From: Prorocentrum cordatum
Lineage: Eukaryota > Sar > Dinophyceae > Prorocentrales > Prorocentraceae
Length of the DNA stretch: 64,000 nucleotides
NCBI GenBank assembly: GCA_963575745.1
Contig: CAUYUJ010015029.1
Coordinates: 175,001 to 239,000, forward strand
Direction: 5' to 3'
Within the stretch, counting starts at the first letter, position 1. Each line of letters begins with the position of its first letter. A program made the translations under genes and the position numbers. The notes under the pieces were generated by a model. That model ran no database searches. It saw only the letters and a program-made list of their open reading frames with translations, and was not told where the DNA came from. Of the stretch, positions 19,738-32,039 are shown one piece after another.

Positions 19738-21130
19738 ATGCAGTGGCTGCCGCCGGCGCAGCGGCCCTGCCCGAACCCGCGCCCGCTCCCGCTCGCGGCA
19801 GGCCAGCAGGCGCACCGGCCCTGCTCCTATAGCCCGCCGGGCCCCAGGCGCCCCTGCGAGCGGGCGCTCCTGCCGCCAGCTCCGCTGGCGAAGCAAGCCG
19901 CAGCGCCGCCGCCAGAGGCGGCGGCGGCGGCGGCGACGGGGCCCCCGGAGGAGCCGAACAGTGGGTATCTATACTCCGAGGACGACGCGGACGACGAGGG
20001 CGGCACAGCGGACGGCAAGCCAGCGGCAGCTGCATGGGGCAGCTCCGGCGCCGCGTCGAGCCGCACACCTGGCGCAGCACGGCCGGCAGCAGCAGCGGCG
20101 GCAGCAGGAACGCAAAGGCGGCCGCGGGGCGCGACGACGGCGCAGGCGATGCCAGCGCCGACCCGCCCGCGGCGCAGGCCGCGACGAAGCCGCCGCCACC
20201 GGCCCAGGGGGAGGGGCGACGGGAGCGGCGGCGGGCCTTGCCGTTGATCGGCGCGGGGGACGACGCAGGGCAGCTCGCGGCGCGCAGCCCCGGCGGCTCC
20301 GAGAGAGGCCGCAACGGAGCTGCAACACCAGCCCCCGCGGAGGGGCGACAGGAGCGACCGGCTGCCGCGACGGAGCTGCCGGCACCGGCGGGGCCGACGG
20401 AGCCAGCCGCGGAGGGCTTGCCAGGCAGGCGTGCCCAGCGCGCGACTGGTCGCGACGGCTCTCCACCAGGCCGGCTGGTCGGGGTTCACGGCGGTGGACC
20501 TCCCAGAGGGGCAGGTCCTCCTCTGGTGGACACTATAGCGCACTCGCGCTGAGCCCGGGCCGCCAGCCACGCGAGCCGCTCGAGCTCGTGCATCTGGACT
20601 GGGGCGAGCACTCCATCAAGAGGGAGTACGACACGCTAGAGGTGCCATGCTGGCCACCCAGTCTTGGGCTGACGCGTCGGAGGACGTCAGCGACGTGGGC
20701 TGGGGCAGCCGCGCGGTGGCGACGCCGCCCCGGGCCACCAGGCGGGCGGGGCTGGTGAGGGGGGCGGACGGCGCCGACGGCAAGCCAAGCGGCGACGCGG
20801 CCGCGGGCGCCACGGCGCAGGCGGCGCGGCTCTGGGAGGCCGCCGGCCTGGCCGGCCATCCGGAGGCGGCGCAGGCCGACGCGCTCCGGGCGCGAGCGGC
20901 CGGGCGGGCCCTTCCTGAGGCCCGGGAGGTGGCGGCGCTGCTGGAGGCGGCGGCGGGCTCCTCGGCCGCCCTGGGCCCCGCAGCTCTGCTGGCCGCGCGC
21001 GGGGCCCTCCGCCTCGCCTGGCCGGGCTGCTGCCGGGGCGGGCGCCCCGCAAAGCCGGGGGCGCCAGGCGGCGGCCGCCGCGGCTGCGATGGCTGCGCCG
21101 CTTGCACTGCCTGTTGTTGCTGCTGCTTCT
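19738..21130 (+). CDS. putative multi-exon Ala/Pro-rich gene, product unknown
   Basis: The first ATG after the leader relic (19738, MQWLPPAQRPCPN) opens a 170-codon frame that includes PEEPNSGYLYSEDDADDE, and stops at 20247. Protein-like text then continues in shifting frames. A middle part is at about 20120-20420. RLVATALHQAGWSGFTAVD follows near 20440, then LELVHLDWGEHSIKREYDT near 20590. From 20647 there is MLATQSWADASEDVSDVGW with an Ala/Leu/Arg helical stretch to about 21060. This suggests several exons with small introns, but I cannot place the splice sites. No known domain is recognised. The overlapping minus-strand frames are judged shadows because the leader relic gives the direction. 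Confidence 0.4.
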
Positions 21131-21207
21131 CCTCCTTCCCCCTTCCCCCCCTGTGTGTGCTCTCCGCCTTTTTCCTGAGCCAAGGGGCGATGCACCTTGT
21201 GCTAGTT

Positions 21208-21489
21208 AATATGTGTGTGTGTGTGTTCGTGTGTGTGTGTGTGTGTCTGTGTCTGTCTGTGTATGCGTGCGCCTCAATCCTTCCGCGGCGTGCTGCACGC
21301 GCGGTGCGTCTCATTCTGTCGTCTTGGCTCGGCCTGGCGCTGCTTCTGATTCCTCCGCTTCCTTCGTCCCGCGCCACCGCCGTGTCTCGCCCCGCCTGGT
21401 TAACTACCAGCGCCTGCTCTTCCTCATCCTCCTCCTACTTGCCGTTTCTCTCTCTTCCTCTCTCTATCTATATCTCTTTGTCTGCATCC

Positions 21490-21532
<43 letters not shown>

Positions 21533-21560
21533 CCCGTCTCTCTCTCTCTCTCTCTCTCCC
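21208..21560. repeat. (GT)n and (CT)n microsatellites
   Basis: GT at 21208-21265 and CT/CTCTCC at 21440-21560, downstream of the putative gene. A short GC-rich stretch to 21690 holds nothing recognisable. Confidence 0.85.
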
Positions 21561-21689
21561 CCCCCTTTTTCCCTACCTAGGCTCTGCCTAGAAGGGTTCT
21601 TACTCTATTAGCTTAAAGGGGCCGGGCAGTGTTCCCGCCCCGGGCGGTTCCCCCGGCATCCGCCCCGCGGTTCCCCCAGTGACGGTCTC

Positions 21690-22275
21690 TTAGCTTCGCG
21701 TTGCATATCTCATCTTAGCTTAGCTTATGTCCTCTTAGCTTAATCTAGCTTCATCTTAGCTCAGCGATAGCTTAGCTTTAGCATAGCTTTAGCTTAGCTT
21801 TAGCTTAGCTTTAGCTTAGCGTTAGCTTAGCCTTAGCTTAGATATAGCTTAGCTTTAGCTTAGCTTTTGCTTAGCTTTAGCTTAGCTGTACCTTAGCTTT
21901 AGCTTAGCCTTAGCTCAACTTAGCTTTAGCTTAGCTTCAGCTTAGCGTTAGCTTAGCTTTAGCTTAGATTTAGCTTACGTTTAGCTTAGCTTTAGCTTAG
22001 CTGTAGCTTAGCTTTAGCTTATATTTAGCTTAGCCTTAGCTTAGATTTAGCTTAGCTTTAGCTTAGAGTCAGTTTAGCTTTAGCTTAGCGTTAGCTTAGC
22101 TTTAGCTTAGCTTTAGCTTAGCGTTAGCTTGGCTTTGGCTTAGCTGTAGCTTAGCTTTAGCTTAGCTGAAGCTTAGCTTTAGCTGAGCTTTAGTTTAGCG
22201 TTAGCTTAGCTTTAGCTTAGCTTTACCTTAGATGTAGCTTAGCTTTAGGTCAGCTTTAGCTTAGTTTTACTGTTA
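21690..22275. repeat. TTAGCTTTAGC minisatellite, ~590 bp
   Basis: About fifty units of an 11-12 base AGCTTAGCTTT motif with scattered single-base changes. AGCT and TTAGCTTAG-like cores are partly palindromic. It is strikingly AT-richer than its surroundings. No frame is sensible. 22276-22930 is unique sequence without a recognisable gene. Confidence 0.95.
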
Positions 22276-22929
22276 ATACTAATGCTGCTTTCCTAGGGGC
22301 TCCAACTCCTAGGTAGGGTCACACTGGGATGATGTCTCTCTCTACCTCTCTGCATATGTATGCTTGCACACACAAAAGTATACATATATGCATACATATG
22401 TCCGTGCATATCCATCTCTACATTTGTGCTGAATCCGCATGCTGCTGTTTCCAAACGTTGAACCTGGCTCGACGTGTGCTGCGATCTTCAGTTCTAAGCG
22501 CATGTCCGCGATCGATTATTCGCTCTGCGAGCAACCCCGTTGTTTACAACCGCTGATTGGAGCCATCGGCACGTCGGAGGAAAGCATGTGTGTGGCATTC
22601 GGGTCCACCACGTGTTCTTCACAATGTTGGGCGTAAGTTCAAACAACAGCTTGCGACACAATACATGTCACTCGCTACGGTGACGTCACCTGGCTGGTGG
22701 AGGAGTGGAGGTATGCCTGTACCTCCTGGCCGCTCTAGCCCGCGGGAAGGTTCCCACACGGACGCCAGCAGACGCCTCAGAGACAGAATAGCCTTCCACG
22801 ACGGCCCCACGAGGTCCCGAAAGAAGGCCTCAAGAGCTGAACAAGGTCGAAGACGGCAACAAGATGCTGGTAAGGTGACCCAGGAGGGTTCCAAGACAGC
22901 CAGCGCGTTGTTGCACACTGGATGCACAA

Positions 22930-24300
22930 TATCCGTGGTGCAATAGCTGTGGCGCGACCTAAGTGGTGCAACCTATGAGTGGACAGCTATTGGGTCCGAC
23001 CTACGTGGTGCAATGTATGAAGCGCCATGTGTGTGTGTGCGTGTGTGGTACAAGCTCGGTGGTCGAATCCATGTCTTGCAAGCTGCGGTGCAATGTACCT
23101 GGTGCACGCAAAGTGGTGAAATCTATGCGGGGCAAGTGCTGCTATCCGCAGCGGGTCCCACGTGGGCGCCCACAGGCGGCCACCAGGCAAAACCTCCGCG
23201 GACCCTGCCAGCACACGGGACGCCCGCAAGGTGCCCACCGGGCACCCACGGGCGACCACCAGGCGAAAGCTCGGCTGACTCAGCCAGCGCACGGGGTGCC
23301 CACGAAGCGCACACGGGAAACCTCCGCGGACCCCGCCAGCGTACGGGGCGCCCACAAGGCGCACACGGACACCGACCAGGCGAAGAATCGACCGAACCAG
23401 CCAGCGGACGGGTGCCCACGAGTCGCCCACCAGGCAATTGCCTCGGCGGACCAAGCCAGCGCACGAGGCGCCCACGATGCGCCCACGGGCGCCCACCAGG
23501 CGAAATCTCGATGGACCCGGCCAGCCCATGGGGCGCCCACGAAGGGAAACCACGGTGGATCCATCCAAATACTTATGTGTTTGCCAGCGTGGACCCCCTA
23601 TCAAATAATTATTGCACTGTGGCTGCGCAAACTATGTGGTGCATTACGTGCGGTGCAAGCTACGCGCTGCAATCCATTCTTTATCAGAAGCGCATTGCAA
23701 GCCATGAGGTGAAAGCTACGTGGTGCAAACTATGCGGTGCAAGCTGTGCCGTGCAATCTATGCGGTGCCCGCGAGGCAGCGACGGACGGGCACCATGCAA
23801 ACCCTCGGCTGAACACCTAACGCGGGGCGTCCGCGAGGCGCCCACGGGCGAGAGCCAAAGCGAAACCTCGGCTGACCCAGCCAGCGCACGGGGCGACCGC
23901 GAGGCGCCCGCGAGGTGCTATCTGGCGACCAGAACCGAATGGTGCAAGCTATGCGGTACTGCCTACAGGCACGAGGCGCCCACGAGGGGATACGGTGCGG
24001 TGCACCCTGTGCGTTACTGCCTGCCGTGCGCGCCACGTGAGCGCCCACAGGCGACCACCGGGCGGAACCTCGGCGGGCCCAGCCAGCACACAGGGGTGCC
24101 CACGAGGCGCCCGCGGGGCGCCCACGGGCGATCACCAGGCAAAATCTCGGCTGGCCCACCCAGCGCACGCGGCGCCCACGAGACGACCACTTGCAGGAAC
24201 CAAGCGGAACCTCCACAGCCCCTCCCAACACGAGACGCCAAGGAGGCGGCCACCATCCAGGCACCAGGCGAAACCTCGGCTGACCCAGCCCATTCCTCAG
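22930..24300. repeat. composite minisatellite: GTGCAAGCTATG-type and ~70-bp CCCACGAGGCGCCCACGGGCG-type units
   Basis: Two repeat types interleave. GTGGTGCAA-CTATG-GGTGC units occupy 22930-23130, 23620-23770 and 23930-24020. Longer units carrying GCGCCCACGGGCGACC-CCAGGCGAAA...GCCAGCGCACG fill 23160-23570, 23780-23930 and 24030-24300. Long frames on both strands are repeat artefacts. Confidence 0.8.
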
Positions 24301-24649
24301 GAAGAGAAGTAAGGACCCCAAGGACCCGCGCTGTTCATGAAATAACGAAGGTGAGAACCCAAACGCGATCTGGGTGCAGCCCATTGGGATCTATTGTGTT
24401 GACATGTTTATTTCATGTTCCACGTGTTGGGGAGGTATCCATGTAGACTGGTATCCAGCAGGCCGAGAACACTGGCAGGCAGGAGGCGCGGGAGCGCGAG
24501 GCTGCCGAGCAAGGCAAAGGGCGCGACAAAGGCGGCAAGACTGGCAAGCGCCGCTTTGAATCGGCCTGGGGCGACGCCCCCGGGACCCGCCCTCGGCGCT
24601 AAGCATCTGCTGCAGCCACCGTTAGCCGCTGCATTTGGCACCTCTATGG

Positions 24650-25470
24650 GGCGTGCATCCCGCGGGCGCCGCGCCACTCCACACATGGCCCCCCTCCCTC
24701 CGATTCTCCTCCTTGCGTCGTACCTCCCGGGTGGGAGGCGCGTCGCGCACATACCGCCCCCTGCACCATCTCGGTGCCTCTGCCGCAACACCCAACTTTC
24801 ACATCCTTCGGCGCCCCCCTTTCCGCTATCGGCGACGCACCTCCCGGGTGGGACGCGCGTCGCTCACTCTCGGTCCCCTGCACTACTTCGGTGCTTCACT
24901 GTCGCTTCCCGCTGGACCGCCCATCGGGTCTTGCGTTCGGTACCCGGCTTCTGCACCTCACGGCCGCCTCGCCGCCGCCCTCCCGCGACGTACCCCCCGT
25001 GTGGGACGCGCGTCGCTCTCCCCCTGCCCCTGCGCCATTTCGGCGCTTCTCTGGTCCTCCACCACGCTGCACCGCCCTCTGGGCCGCCCATCGCCGCCAC
25101 CCGGCTTCTGCACCTCCTGGTGTTCCCCACCGCCGCCCCCTCGCGACGTACCTCCCGTGTGGGATGCGCGTCGCTCTCTCCCTGACCCTTGCGCCACTTC
25201 GGCGCTCCTCTGCCAACTACCCCGCGCTGTTCCGCCCTCTGGGCCGCCCAGCGGCGCTACCCGGCCTCCGCACCTCCCGGTGCTCCCCGCCGCCGCCCCC
25301 TCGCGTCGTACCTCCCGGGTGGGAGGCGCGTCGCCCGTTCACCGACCCCTGCGCCACTTCGGTGCTCCTGTGGTGCACCACGCTGGCCTGCGTGTGTGGG
25401 GCGCCCTGCCTTGCCACCCGGCTTCCGCACCCGTCGGTGCTCCCCCTTTCCGCGGCGGTTCCGCGCCGTC
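24650..25470. repeat. ~120-160-bp tandem repeat, five units
   Basis: The landmark CCTCCCGGGTGGGACGCGCG recurs at about 24724, 24842, 24991, 25150 and 25312, each time followed by GTCGCTC and a CTGCGCCACTTCGGYGCT block. Spacing is 118-162 bases. A repeated SRRTSRVGGAS-like text in one frame only reflects the DNA repeat. Confidence 0.8.
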
Positions 25471-25485
25471 TCTTTCTATTGCGGT

Positions 25486-25644
25486 ACTTCTGGAGGTCGG
25501 AAAGGGGTGTGGCATAAAGGGGTATGGTGCCAATCGTGGAAATGGCGATGCGATCTGCGATACATAACAGCGCCATATCCCCCTTGACACGAACTTAGCA
25601 CCACACCCCTTTATACCGTACCCCTTTCCTACCTCCAGAGTGCT
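25486..25644. mobile_element. MITE-like foldback element with ~45-bp terminal inverted repeats
   Basis: Left arm 25489-25533 (TCTGGAGGTCGGAAAGGGGT onward) and right arm 25597-25641 are inverted copies with about 85% identity around a ~65-base loop. No coding capacity. Confidence 0.75.
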
Positions 25645-25710
25645 GTTCCGCCCCGCTCCTGCGGGCCACCCGGACGCTTGAGCAGTGACCGACCGTCGTC
25701 CTACCACGTT

Positions 25711-25853
25711 ATGTTCTTAGAACCCAAAACTGTTCTAAGAACAAAAACAATGTTCTCAGAACACTAACCCGATATGTTCAAACAAAACAGACGCCGCCAG
25801 AAATGCCCCAAGAACAATTCGTGGAAACCACAAAAAGTTCTTAGAACATTGTT
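25711..25853. repeat. cluster of four GTTCTNAGAAC palindromes
   Basis: GTTCTTAGAAC (25713-25723), GTTCTAAGAAC (25732-25742), GTTCTCAGAAC (25752-25762) and GTTCTTAGAAC (25837-25847). The last two are also arms of a longer inverted repeat with AACAAT on the outside. Confidence 0.85.
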
Positions 25854-26399
25854 TGGTGAGGCTATCTGCGAGCCAAGACGCTTCGCCGCTGCTTGAGACA
25901 CTATGCCCGCCGCCACCTGCACCTCCCTCTCTGCCCAGTTCTTCCCTGGCTGCCCTGGGCAACCACTGTCCTCTCTTCTGGGCGGTCTCGTCGCGTCGCC
26001 GCTCCCGGGTGCCCCGCGTCTCTCCCACGTCGCTGGTCCGCCCTGCAGCCCGCGGGCGCCTGGAGCGCGATGCCCGCTGCCTCCCGCCCTACCCCGCCCG
26101 GCCACCTGGCCTCGGGCGGTCACGCTGCAGTGCCCCCGTCACTGCCTGCTTTCCGCTGCTCCCACCCCCGCACGGCTCAGCGCTGTGCGTTCTCCTCGGG
26201 GCGCCGCGGTACGATGCTCGCGGTGTTTCCTGTGCTTCCCCAGCCCCTGGCTGGCTGCCACTCCCCGCCACCCTTGCCGCCGCGGTTCGAAGCGGCCGCC
26301 CACCGCGCTCTGGTCTGCGCGCCTGGCCGCTGCTGCCCGCTGGCTGCTTATCGTCGAATTCCTCGGCGTCTGAGCGTCCCTCCTTCCTCTCGGTCCTCG

Positions 26400-26580
26400 G
26401 CCTCCCTCCTCCTCCTCCTCCTCCTTCTCCTCCTCCTCCTCCTCCTCCTCCTCCTCCTCCTCCTCCTCCTCCTCCTCCTCCCCTCCTCCTCCTCCTCCTC
26501 CTCCTCCTCCTCCTCCTCCTCCTCCTCCTCCTCCTCCTCCTCCTCCTCCTCCTCCTCCTCCTCCTCCTCCTCCCCCCTCC
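26400..26580. repeat. (CCT)n array
   Basis: 180 bases of near-pure CCT. The 25860-26400 stretch before it and 26590-28600 after it contain long GC-rich frames on both strands. None has a domain, a leader relic or a consistent codon bias, so none is called. A 106-codon minus-strand frame at 28196-28516 has a fairly balanced composition but nothing else to support it. Confidence 0.9.
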
Positions 26581-28641
26581 CTCCTTGCACGCCGGCCAAT
26601 TGGCTAGTTTGTGCCCCTACCTAGCTGTTCGCTGGAACGGATTTCGCCGCCTCGCCGCTGACGAAAAAAATTCCACGTGTTGATCTAAAGATGTCCCAGG
26701 TTCGCTTCAATACGGCCCCAAGATACCCCGTGATTGCTCGAGGCAGCGCCAAGTTGGCCCACGAAGTACCCCAGATGCCGCCCAGATCGCGCAGGATAGC
26801 CCAACGAGGCCGCAAGACAATCCCAAGATAGTCTTCACCCCCAAAGCCGACGGGAATCGTGCATCGTGCGTGGAGGTTTTGGCTTGGCCTGGCGTGTTCT
26901 TTCTCTTGTCGTTCGCGGAGTTGTGGCCCAGCATGCGTTCGCTTCCTCAATTTCCGATTGCATGGTGCCTCAAAGCGATGCTCCTCACGGAGACCGACAT
27001 GAGAGCGGCATACAGCAGCGAGGGATGTGGAGGAGGGGGCGGAAGAGGCGGAGGACGGCATCGGGGTCGGGGTCAGGCGGGCGCTGGAGCAGGCCGGCGG
27101 GAAGGTAGGGAAAGTCTGCGCAAACGTCTGGGGGTCAGCATGATTTCGAAACGGGGCGGGCAGCAGACGCGTGCGGGGGTGGGAAGCTGCGTCGACATTG
27201 CCGCGGGTCGGGGGGGGGTCCACAGCAGAGCTCCAAATACACGCGGGCAGGAAGCTGGCGTAGAGGAGGCGGCCACAGGAAAGGGTGGAGACGGGAAGCC
27301 GCGCAGGTGCAATCACATCTTTTTTGATAAGGAGGTTAAGAGAGGCGACCACAGGGGCGCTCCAAATGCATACGAGCAAACAGGAGAGCAGGAAGGAGAG
27401 CAGGTAAGCGCGACCATTGGTTGGACCTACAGCCATTCTGGTCACAGTCAACACCCTTACGAATCGGCAATGCATGCCAGAACTGGTGTCGTCAGGACGA
27501 GGCGGTACAACATGGAGAAGCAGCGGGAACAAACAGATGCGCTGGTGCCGCCGGCAAGTCCAGGCGGATACGTCTCCGTCCACAGAATATACAGAAGGAT
27601 CCCCCACGGGAGCGGGCGGGACGGCGAGGCCACAGCCCGACAGTGCAGCAAGCGAACGAACAACCCACCCATCCCCATCCACGCTTCTCCACCCTCTTGC
27701 GCGGGGGCAACAGGAGACCCGCTCCCTGGACCTCTCCCGGGGAGCGCCTTGGCCAGGACCCCGAGGCGAATCCATAACGGCCCACAAGGAGCCCTCCAGG
27801 GCGAGCGGCGGCATCAGTGTCTCGTCCTCCTCTGGCCGTGGAAGGCGCCGCAAGGGGAACAGCCATCCCGGCCGCGGCGTGCGCCGGGACATGGCCCCTC
27901 TGGAGGTCCCGAGGCACCCGGAACACAGGGCCGGTGCGCACGTCCTGTGCGCCGACGCGCACACGAGCCCTCCGCCTCTCTCCCCTCTCCACGGTGTCCC
28001 CACTGACGCGCGCCTGCCCGGCACCACCCCAGCTGGGCACAAGAACTGAGACAGCACCTCGGCGATCCGCGGCGGCACTGCAAAAGTCGGTCGTACGGGC
28101 CAGGGGCATGATTATTCTGCGCCGCCGCACCGTTCAAACGGCTGTAGCCTAGGCTGGCTGAGTGCCATCTGGTAAGCAGGCGGCCCGCTCTCCCTCTAAG
28201 TTTCGTCGAGCGCGGTGGCTTGTGCATGCGCTCGATCACTCGTACCCTCCTCGCTTGCCCTCTTTCCATTATCCGCCGCGTCCTTCTCGCATGCCCAACA
28301 GTTCAGCTCGGCGAGCACAAGTTCATGCCGCTGATTGAAGGCTGAGACCCAGATGGGACCCGCCGCTGATGCCCGACATTGAAAAATAAAAAGCACCGAT
28401 GTACAGCTATTCCGATACACAAAAGTCCCTGAGGGAACATTGCGGACAAGCTCAGCACACACAGCGCTCAATTCCCCGAAGCGTACGCGCCAACCGTACG
28501 CGCCCAAGAAGCCCACCTCCTCCTCTTCCTCCTCAGCTCCTCCGTCTCAGCTCCTCCACCACCGCCCCAACTGGCGAAGTGTCCTTGGTGCCTCGATGAA
28601 GCGGTGATCGGCTCAGCTCAGTCGGCCTCGCTCGACGGTTG

Positions 28642-29827
28642 CTAGGGCTGGCGACTGCTCACTGGGAAGACAGCATGCAAGCGACCGCTGGGGCCGGCGA
28701 CGACACGGTAAGGGGCCCGAGAGCTGGCCGCGGACCTGGCCGACGCTGAAGAGGCCGTGCTGGCCGCAGCGCCCACCATGGCGCCGCCTGCGCCGCCTGC
28801 GGAGGCGCCCAGCTGCGGGCCCGAGGACGCTGCGCCCCACGAGTTGGGCGCGTGGGCCAGCGACCTCCCAGACTGGGTCCCGGTGAAGACCGCGCTCGAT
28901 CCTCGGGAGCCTGTGCTGGACGCAGCGCCCACCACGGCGCCGCCAGCGCTGCCCACGGAGGTGCCCCGCACGCTGGGTGCTTGGACCAGCGACCTCCCAG
29001 ACTGGGCCCCAGTGAAGACCGTGCTCGATCCTCGGGAGCCTGTGCTCGCAGCATCGCTCACTATGACGCCGCTGGCGACGCCTTCGGGCACGGGCTGTGG
29101 TCGCGTAGGCACGGGAGCTCGCCCCAGGATCGCGGAAGGAAGGGGGGCCACAACGCCCCACGCATTGGGTATCCCTCTCGCGTACGCCGACCTGGCAGAT
29201 GATGCCGTGGAGCCTGTGCTCAGCGCAGTGCCCACCATACTTCCACCAGCGCTGCCTCCAAATGCCCCCGGTTGCGGGCCCGTAGGCACGGCGCCCCATG
29301 CGTCAGCTGCAAGACCTGCCGATCTCCCGCGCGGGGCAGCAGACCTGGCCGCCGACCTGGCAGACGACGCCGGGGTGCCACGGCCAGGCGCAGCGCCCAT
29401 CACGGCGCCACCAGCGCTGCCTTCGGGTGCACCCCGCTGTATGTCCGCGGGCGCCACGCCCCGCGCGCTGGGCAGCGGAGCCAGCGATCTCCCGTGGGGG
29501 GCCCGCGTGCTGGCTGCCGGCCCGGCGGGCGACGCCATGGAGCCCGTGCCGGCCGCAGCGCCCACCACGGCGCCGCCCGAGCCGCCCTCGGGAGCGGCCC
29601 GCGGCGGGCCCGAGGGCGCCGCGCCGTCTGCCTCGGTGAGCACCGCCGCCTTGGCCCGCAGGTAGCAGACGCAGAGGAAGAGCGCCGTGCTGGCCAGGCA
29701 GCCGATGATGACGCCGAGCAGCAGCGTGGAGGAGCCCGTGGTCTCGGCCGTCCGCTTCGCCTCGGAGGTGCCGGCGAGGACGGCGCACGGCGCCAGCCAG
29801 GCCGCCCAGATACCGGCGCCGGCGGTC
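28642..29827 (-). CDS. single-pass membrane protein with a six-repeat tail, product unknown (last exon)
   Basis: The exon follows a convincing 3' splice site, a C/T tract ending CCCCCAG just above 29827. It reads through a 23-residue transmembrane helix (STLLLGVIIGCLASTALFLC, near 29660-29715), then YLRAKAAVLTEADGAAP, to a stop at 28642. The tail has six degenerate units of about 50 residues, each around GGSAGGAVVGAASSTGSRGS followed by GRSLA-AP and GP-LGA. Codons end almost only in C or G in this frame. The plus strand is also open across the region but lacks the membrane start. The first exon(s) are not found, and the (CCT)n tract on this strand acts as the polypyrimidine tract. I recognise no family. 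Confidence 0.6.
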
Positions 29828-29849
29828 CTGGGGGAGCTGCGGGGAGGGG

Positions 29850-29995
29850 CAGAGGAGGAGGAGGGGGAGGAGGAGGAGGAGGAGGAGGAGGAGGAGGAGG
29901 AGGAGGAGGAGGAGGAGGAGGAGGAGGAAGAGGGGGAGGAGGAGGAGGAGGAAGAAGAGGGGGAGGAGGAGGAAGAGGGGGAGGAGGAGGGGAAG
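29850..29995. repeat. (GGA)n array in the intron before the membrane-protein exon
   Basis: GGA/GGAGGG units; on the minus strand it is CCT-rich and sits directly before the inferred acceptor. 30000-32030 is GC-rich with C-runs near 30410 and 31560-31670 and a short CA run near 31535. No gene is supported there. Confidence 0.9.
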
Positions 29996-32039
29996 ATGGG
30001 GGAGAGATGCCGAGGTCGAGGCTCGGCTTGGGAAGCCAGGTTCTGTCATCAACGCGGAAAGACAGAGGGCATGGCCATGCAGCATGCATCCCGAGGGGCC
30101 CGCGGACAATACGGATGGGATGCATGCGGCTCCTGCGCAGCGGAAACGTGGCGAGGTTCCTGCAGGAACGTCCGGGGAGCCCTGTCCGATCATCAACAGA
30201 AGACTGAAAAGATGCAGCGTGAGGCTCTGTCGAGCAGCTTGCTTGCCCGCTGGCACCACGAGAGGTGCCCGCGCGTTCCCAGGGGCCCCCGAGGAGGCAC
30301 TCGCCCGAATGGGACCCCCACAGGGTCGCAGCCGACCGAGACCACCCACGAGTCGCAGAGGCGCTGCGCCCGGCCGAGCCCCCGCAGAACACCTGGCTGG
30401 ACGACAGACTCCCCCCCCCCCTCGCCCCCCCTCGCACCTCCCGCACCTCTCCGGGCGGGAGAGGAGCGACCCCGAAGCCAACGACGGGCGAGGGACGTCG
30501 ACGACGACGGACGGCGGGGCGGGGGCTGGTCCTCACGAGCCAGGGGCGCCCGCAGCCGCCCGCCATCTTCGCGGGCTGGCCACTGCCAGCTGCCCATGCT
30601 CGCCCTGCCGCCCCCCGGCCTTCCGCGCCAGAAAGAGGGCTCGCAGGAGGCCCTCTCTTCGCAATCGCCCTCGCCGCCGTCGCCGCTGGCGCCGCCGCCG
30701 TCGTCTTCGTCGCAGACTTCCGCGCCGATAATCCCTGCTCCCCCTTCCCAGTCCTCCTCGCTCAGCCCCGCTCCTTCTCCTACCTCCCCGCCTTTCTCAC
30801 TCGCTCCCACTCTCCATATCTATCTCCGTTTCCCGTCCCTTCCTCTACCCTTCCTCCCTCCCTTCTCCGCATTATTCTTTTGCACCATGTGTCTATAGCT
30901 CCGGCGTCGTTTTATCCCGCACGCACGGCACGGCACCGCCCCCACCACTCTGCTGGTTCAGCCAGCGCAAGTCTTCGCCCCTTCCACCTGGCAGGAGCAG
31001 CTAACCTCATCCAGCTCTCCCAGCAGCCACGCGCCCCCTCCGCCCCCTCCCCTCTTCCAGCAGCCCCGCACCCCCTCCGCCCCGACGCCTGGTACCCCGC
31101 ACGCACGGCAAAGCACCGCGCCCAACACCGCTCGCCCCGACCAGCCAGCCCCACCCACTCCGTTTGCAGAAGCCTCGCTTCTCCAATCGCGCTCCTCTTC
31201 CGCCTCCCCCCGGCATACCTTCTCGTTGCTTCCCCCCCTCCTCCTTGATCGCTCGGGAAGCACAAAGAAGGCTTGGGAAGCCAAGCGCGAGAGGGACGTC
31301 GGGCAGAGCTGTGGCTGAGCTCCAACACACCAGCGAACCTCCAGCATCCGAGGAGCTGCCTTGGAGGACACCCTGCCTCCTCTCCTCCCCTCTCCGGCCC
31401 TCCTCCCCCTCTCCTCTCGTCCGCAAGCGAACAGGCCCTGCCCAGGAACGCGCCCGCACGAGAACTTCGAGGATGCCCCAGCCGCGGCGACGACAGCCCC
31501 CCCCCTCCCGGAGGGCCCAGAAAAAGACGACAGTCACCACACACACACACACACATACCAGCCCCCCCCCCCCTCCCCCCCTCCTGGAGCCCTCCCCCTC
31601 AGCCCTCCCCCCCCTCCCTCCCCCTCCTGGATCCCCGAACCTCGAGCCCTCCCCCCCTCCTGGAGGGCCCAGAGACGCTACGAAAGACAGCAAGCACCTT
31701 GGCCCTCGATCCCCGAGCCTCGGGCCCAGCCGCGCCGCCTCCGCGCCCGCGCGCCCGCGAGGGCGGCGCGCGGCCTGAGGCCGGCGAGCTCCTCGCGGAC
31801 CCTCGCCCGGAAGCCTGCGAGGTGGCCGACGGAGACGAAGCTGCCTGCGGCATCGTCGGGCCGCTCGCGGCCGCTCGCCCGCGAAGACCCACCGATGACA
31901 ACGGCCACGGAATCCGCTCCAACTGCCGGCATGATCGGGTCGCACCACGTGCCGCCTGCGCGACCGCGCGGGCGAGAGAGGCGGGGGCCACCTCCCAGAG
32001 CACGGCGGCGCCTCTGCGGTATCGGAGAGGGGGACGACC

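Noticed and set aside
28757-29665. 302-codon plus-strand Ala/Pro repeat ORF
   Set aside because: The minus strand has the transmembrane start, the splice acceptor and the C/G codon endings. The plus frame mirrors the same DNA repeat.
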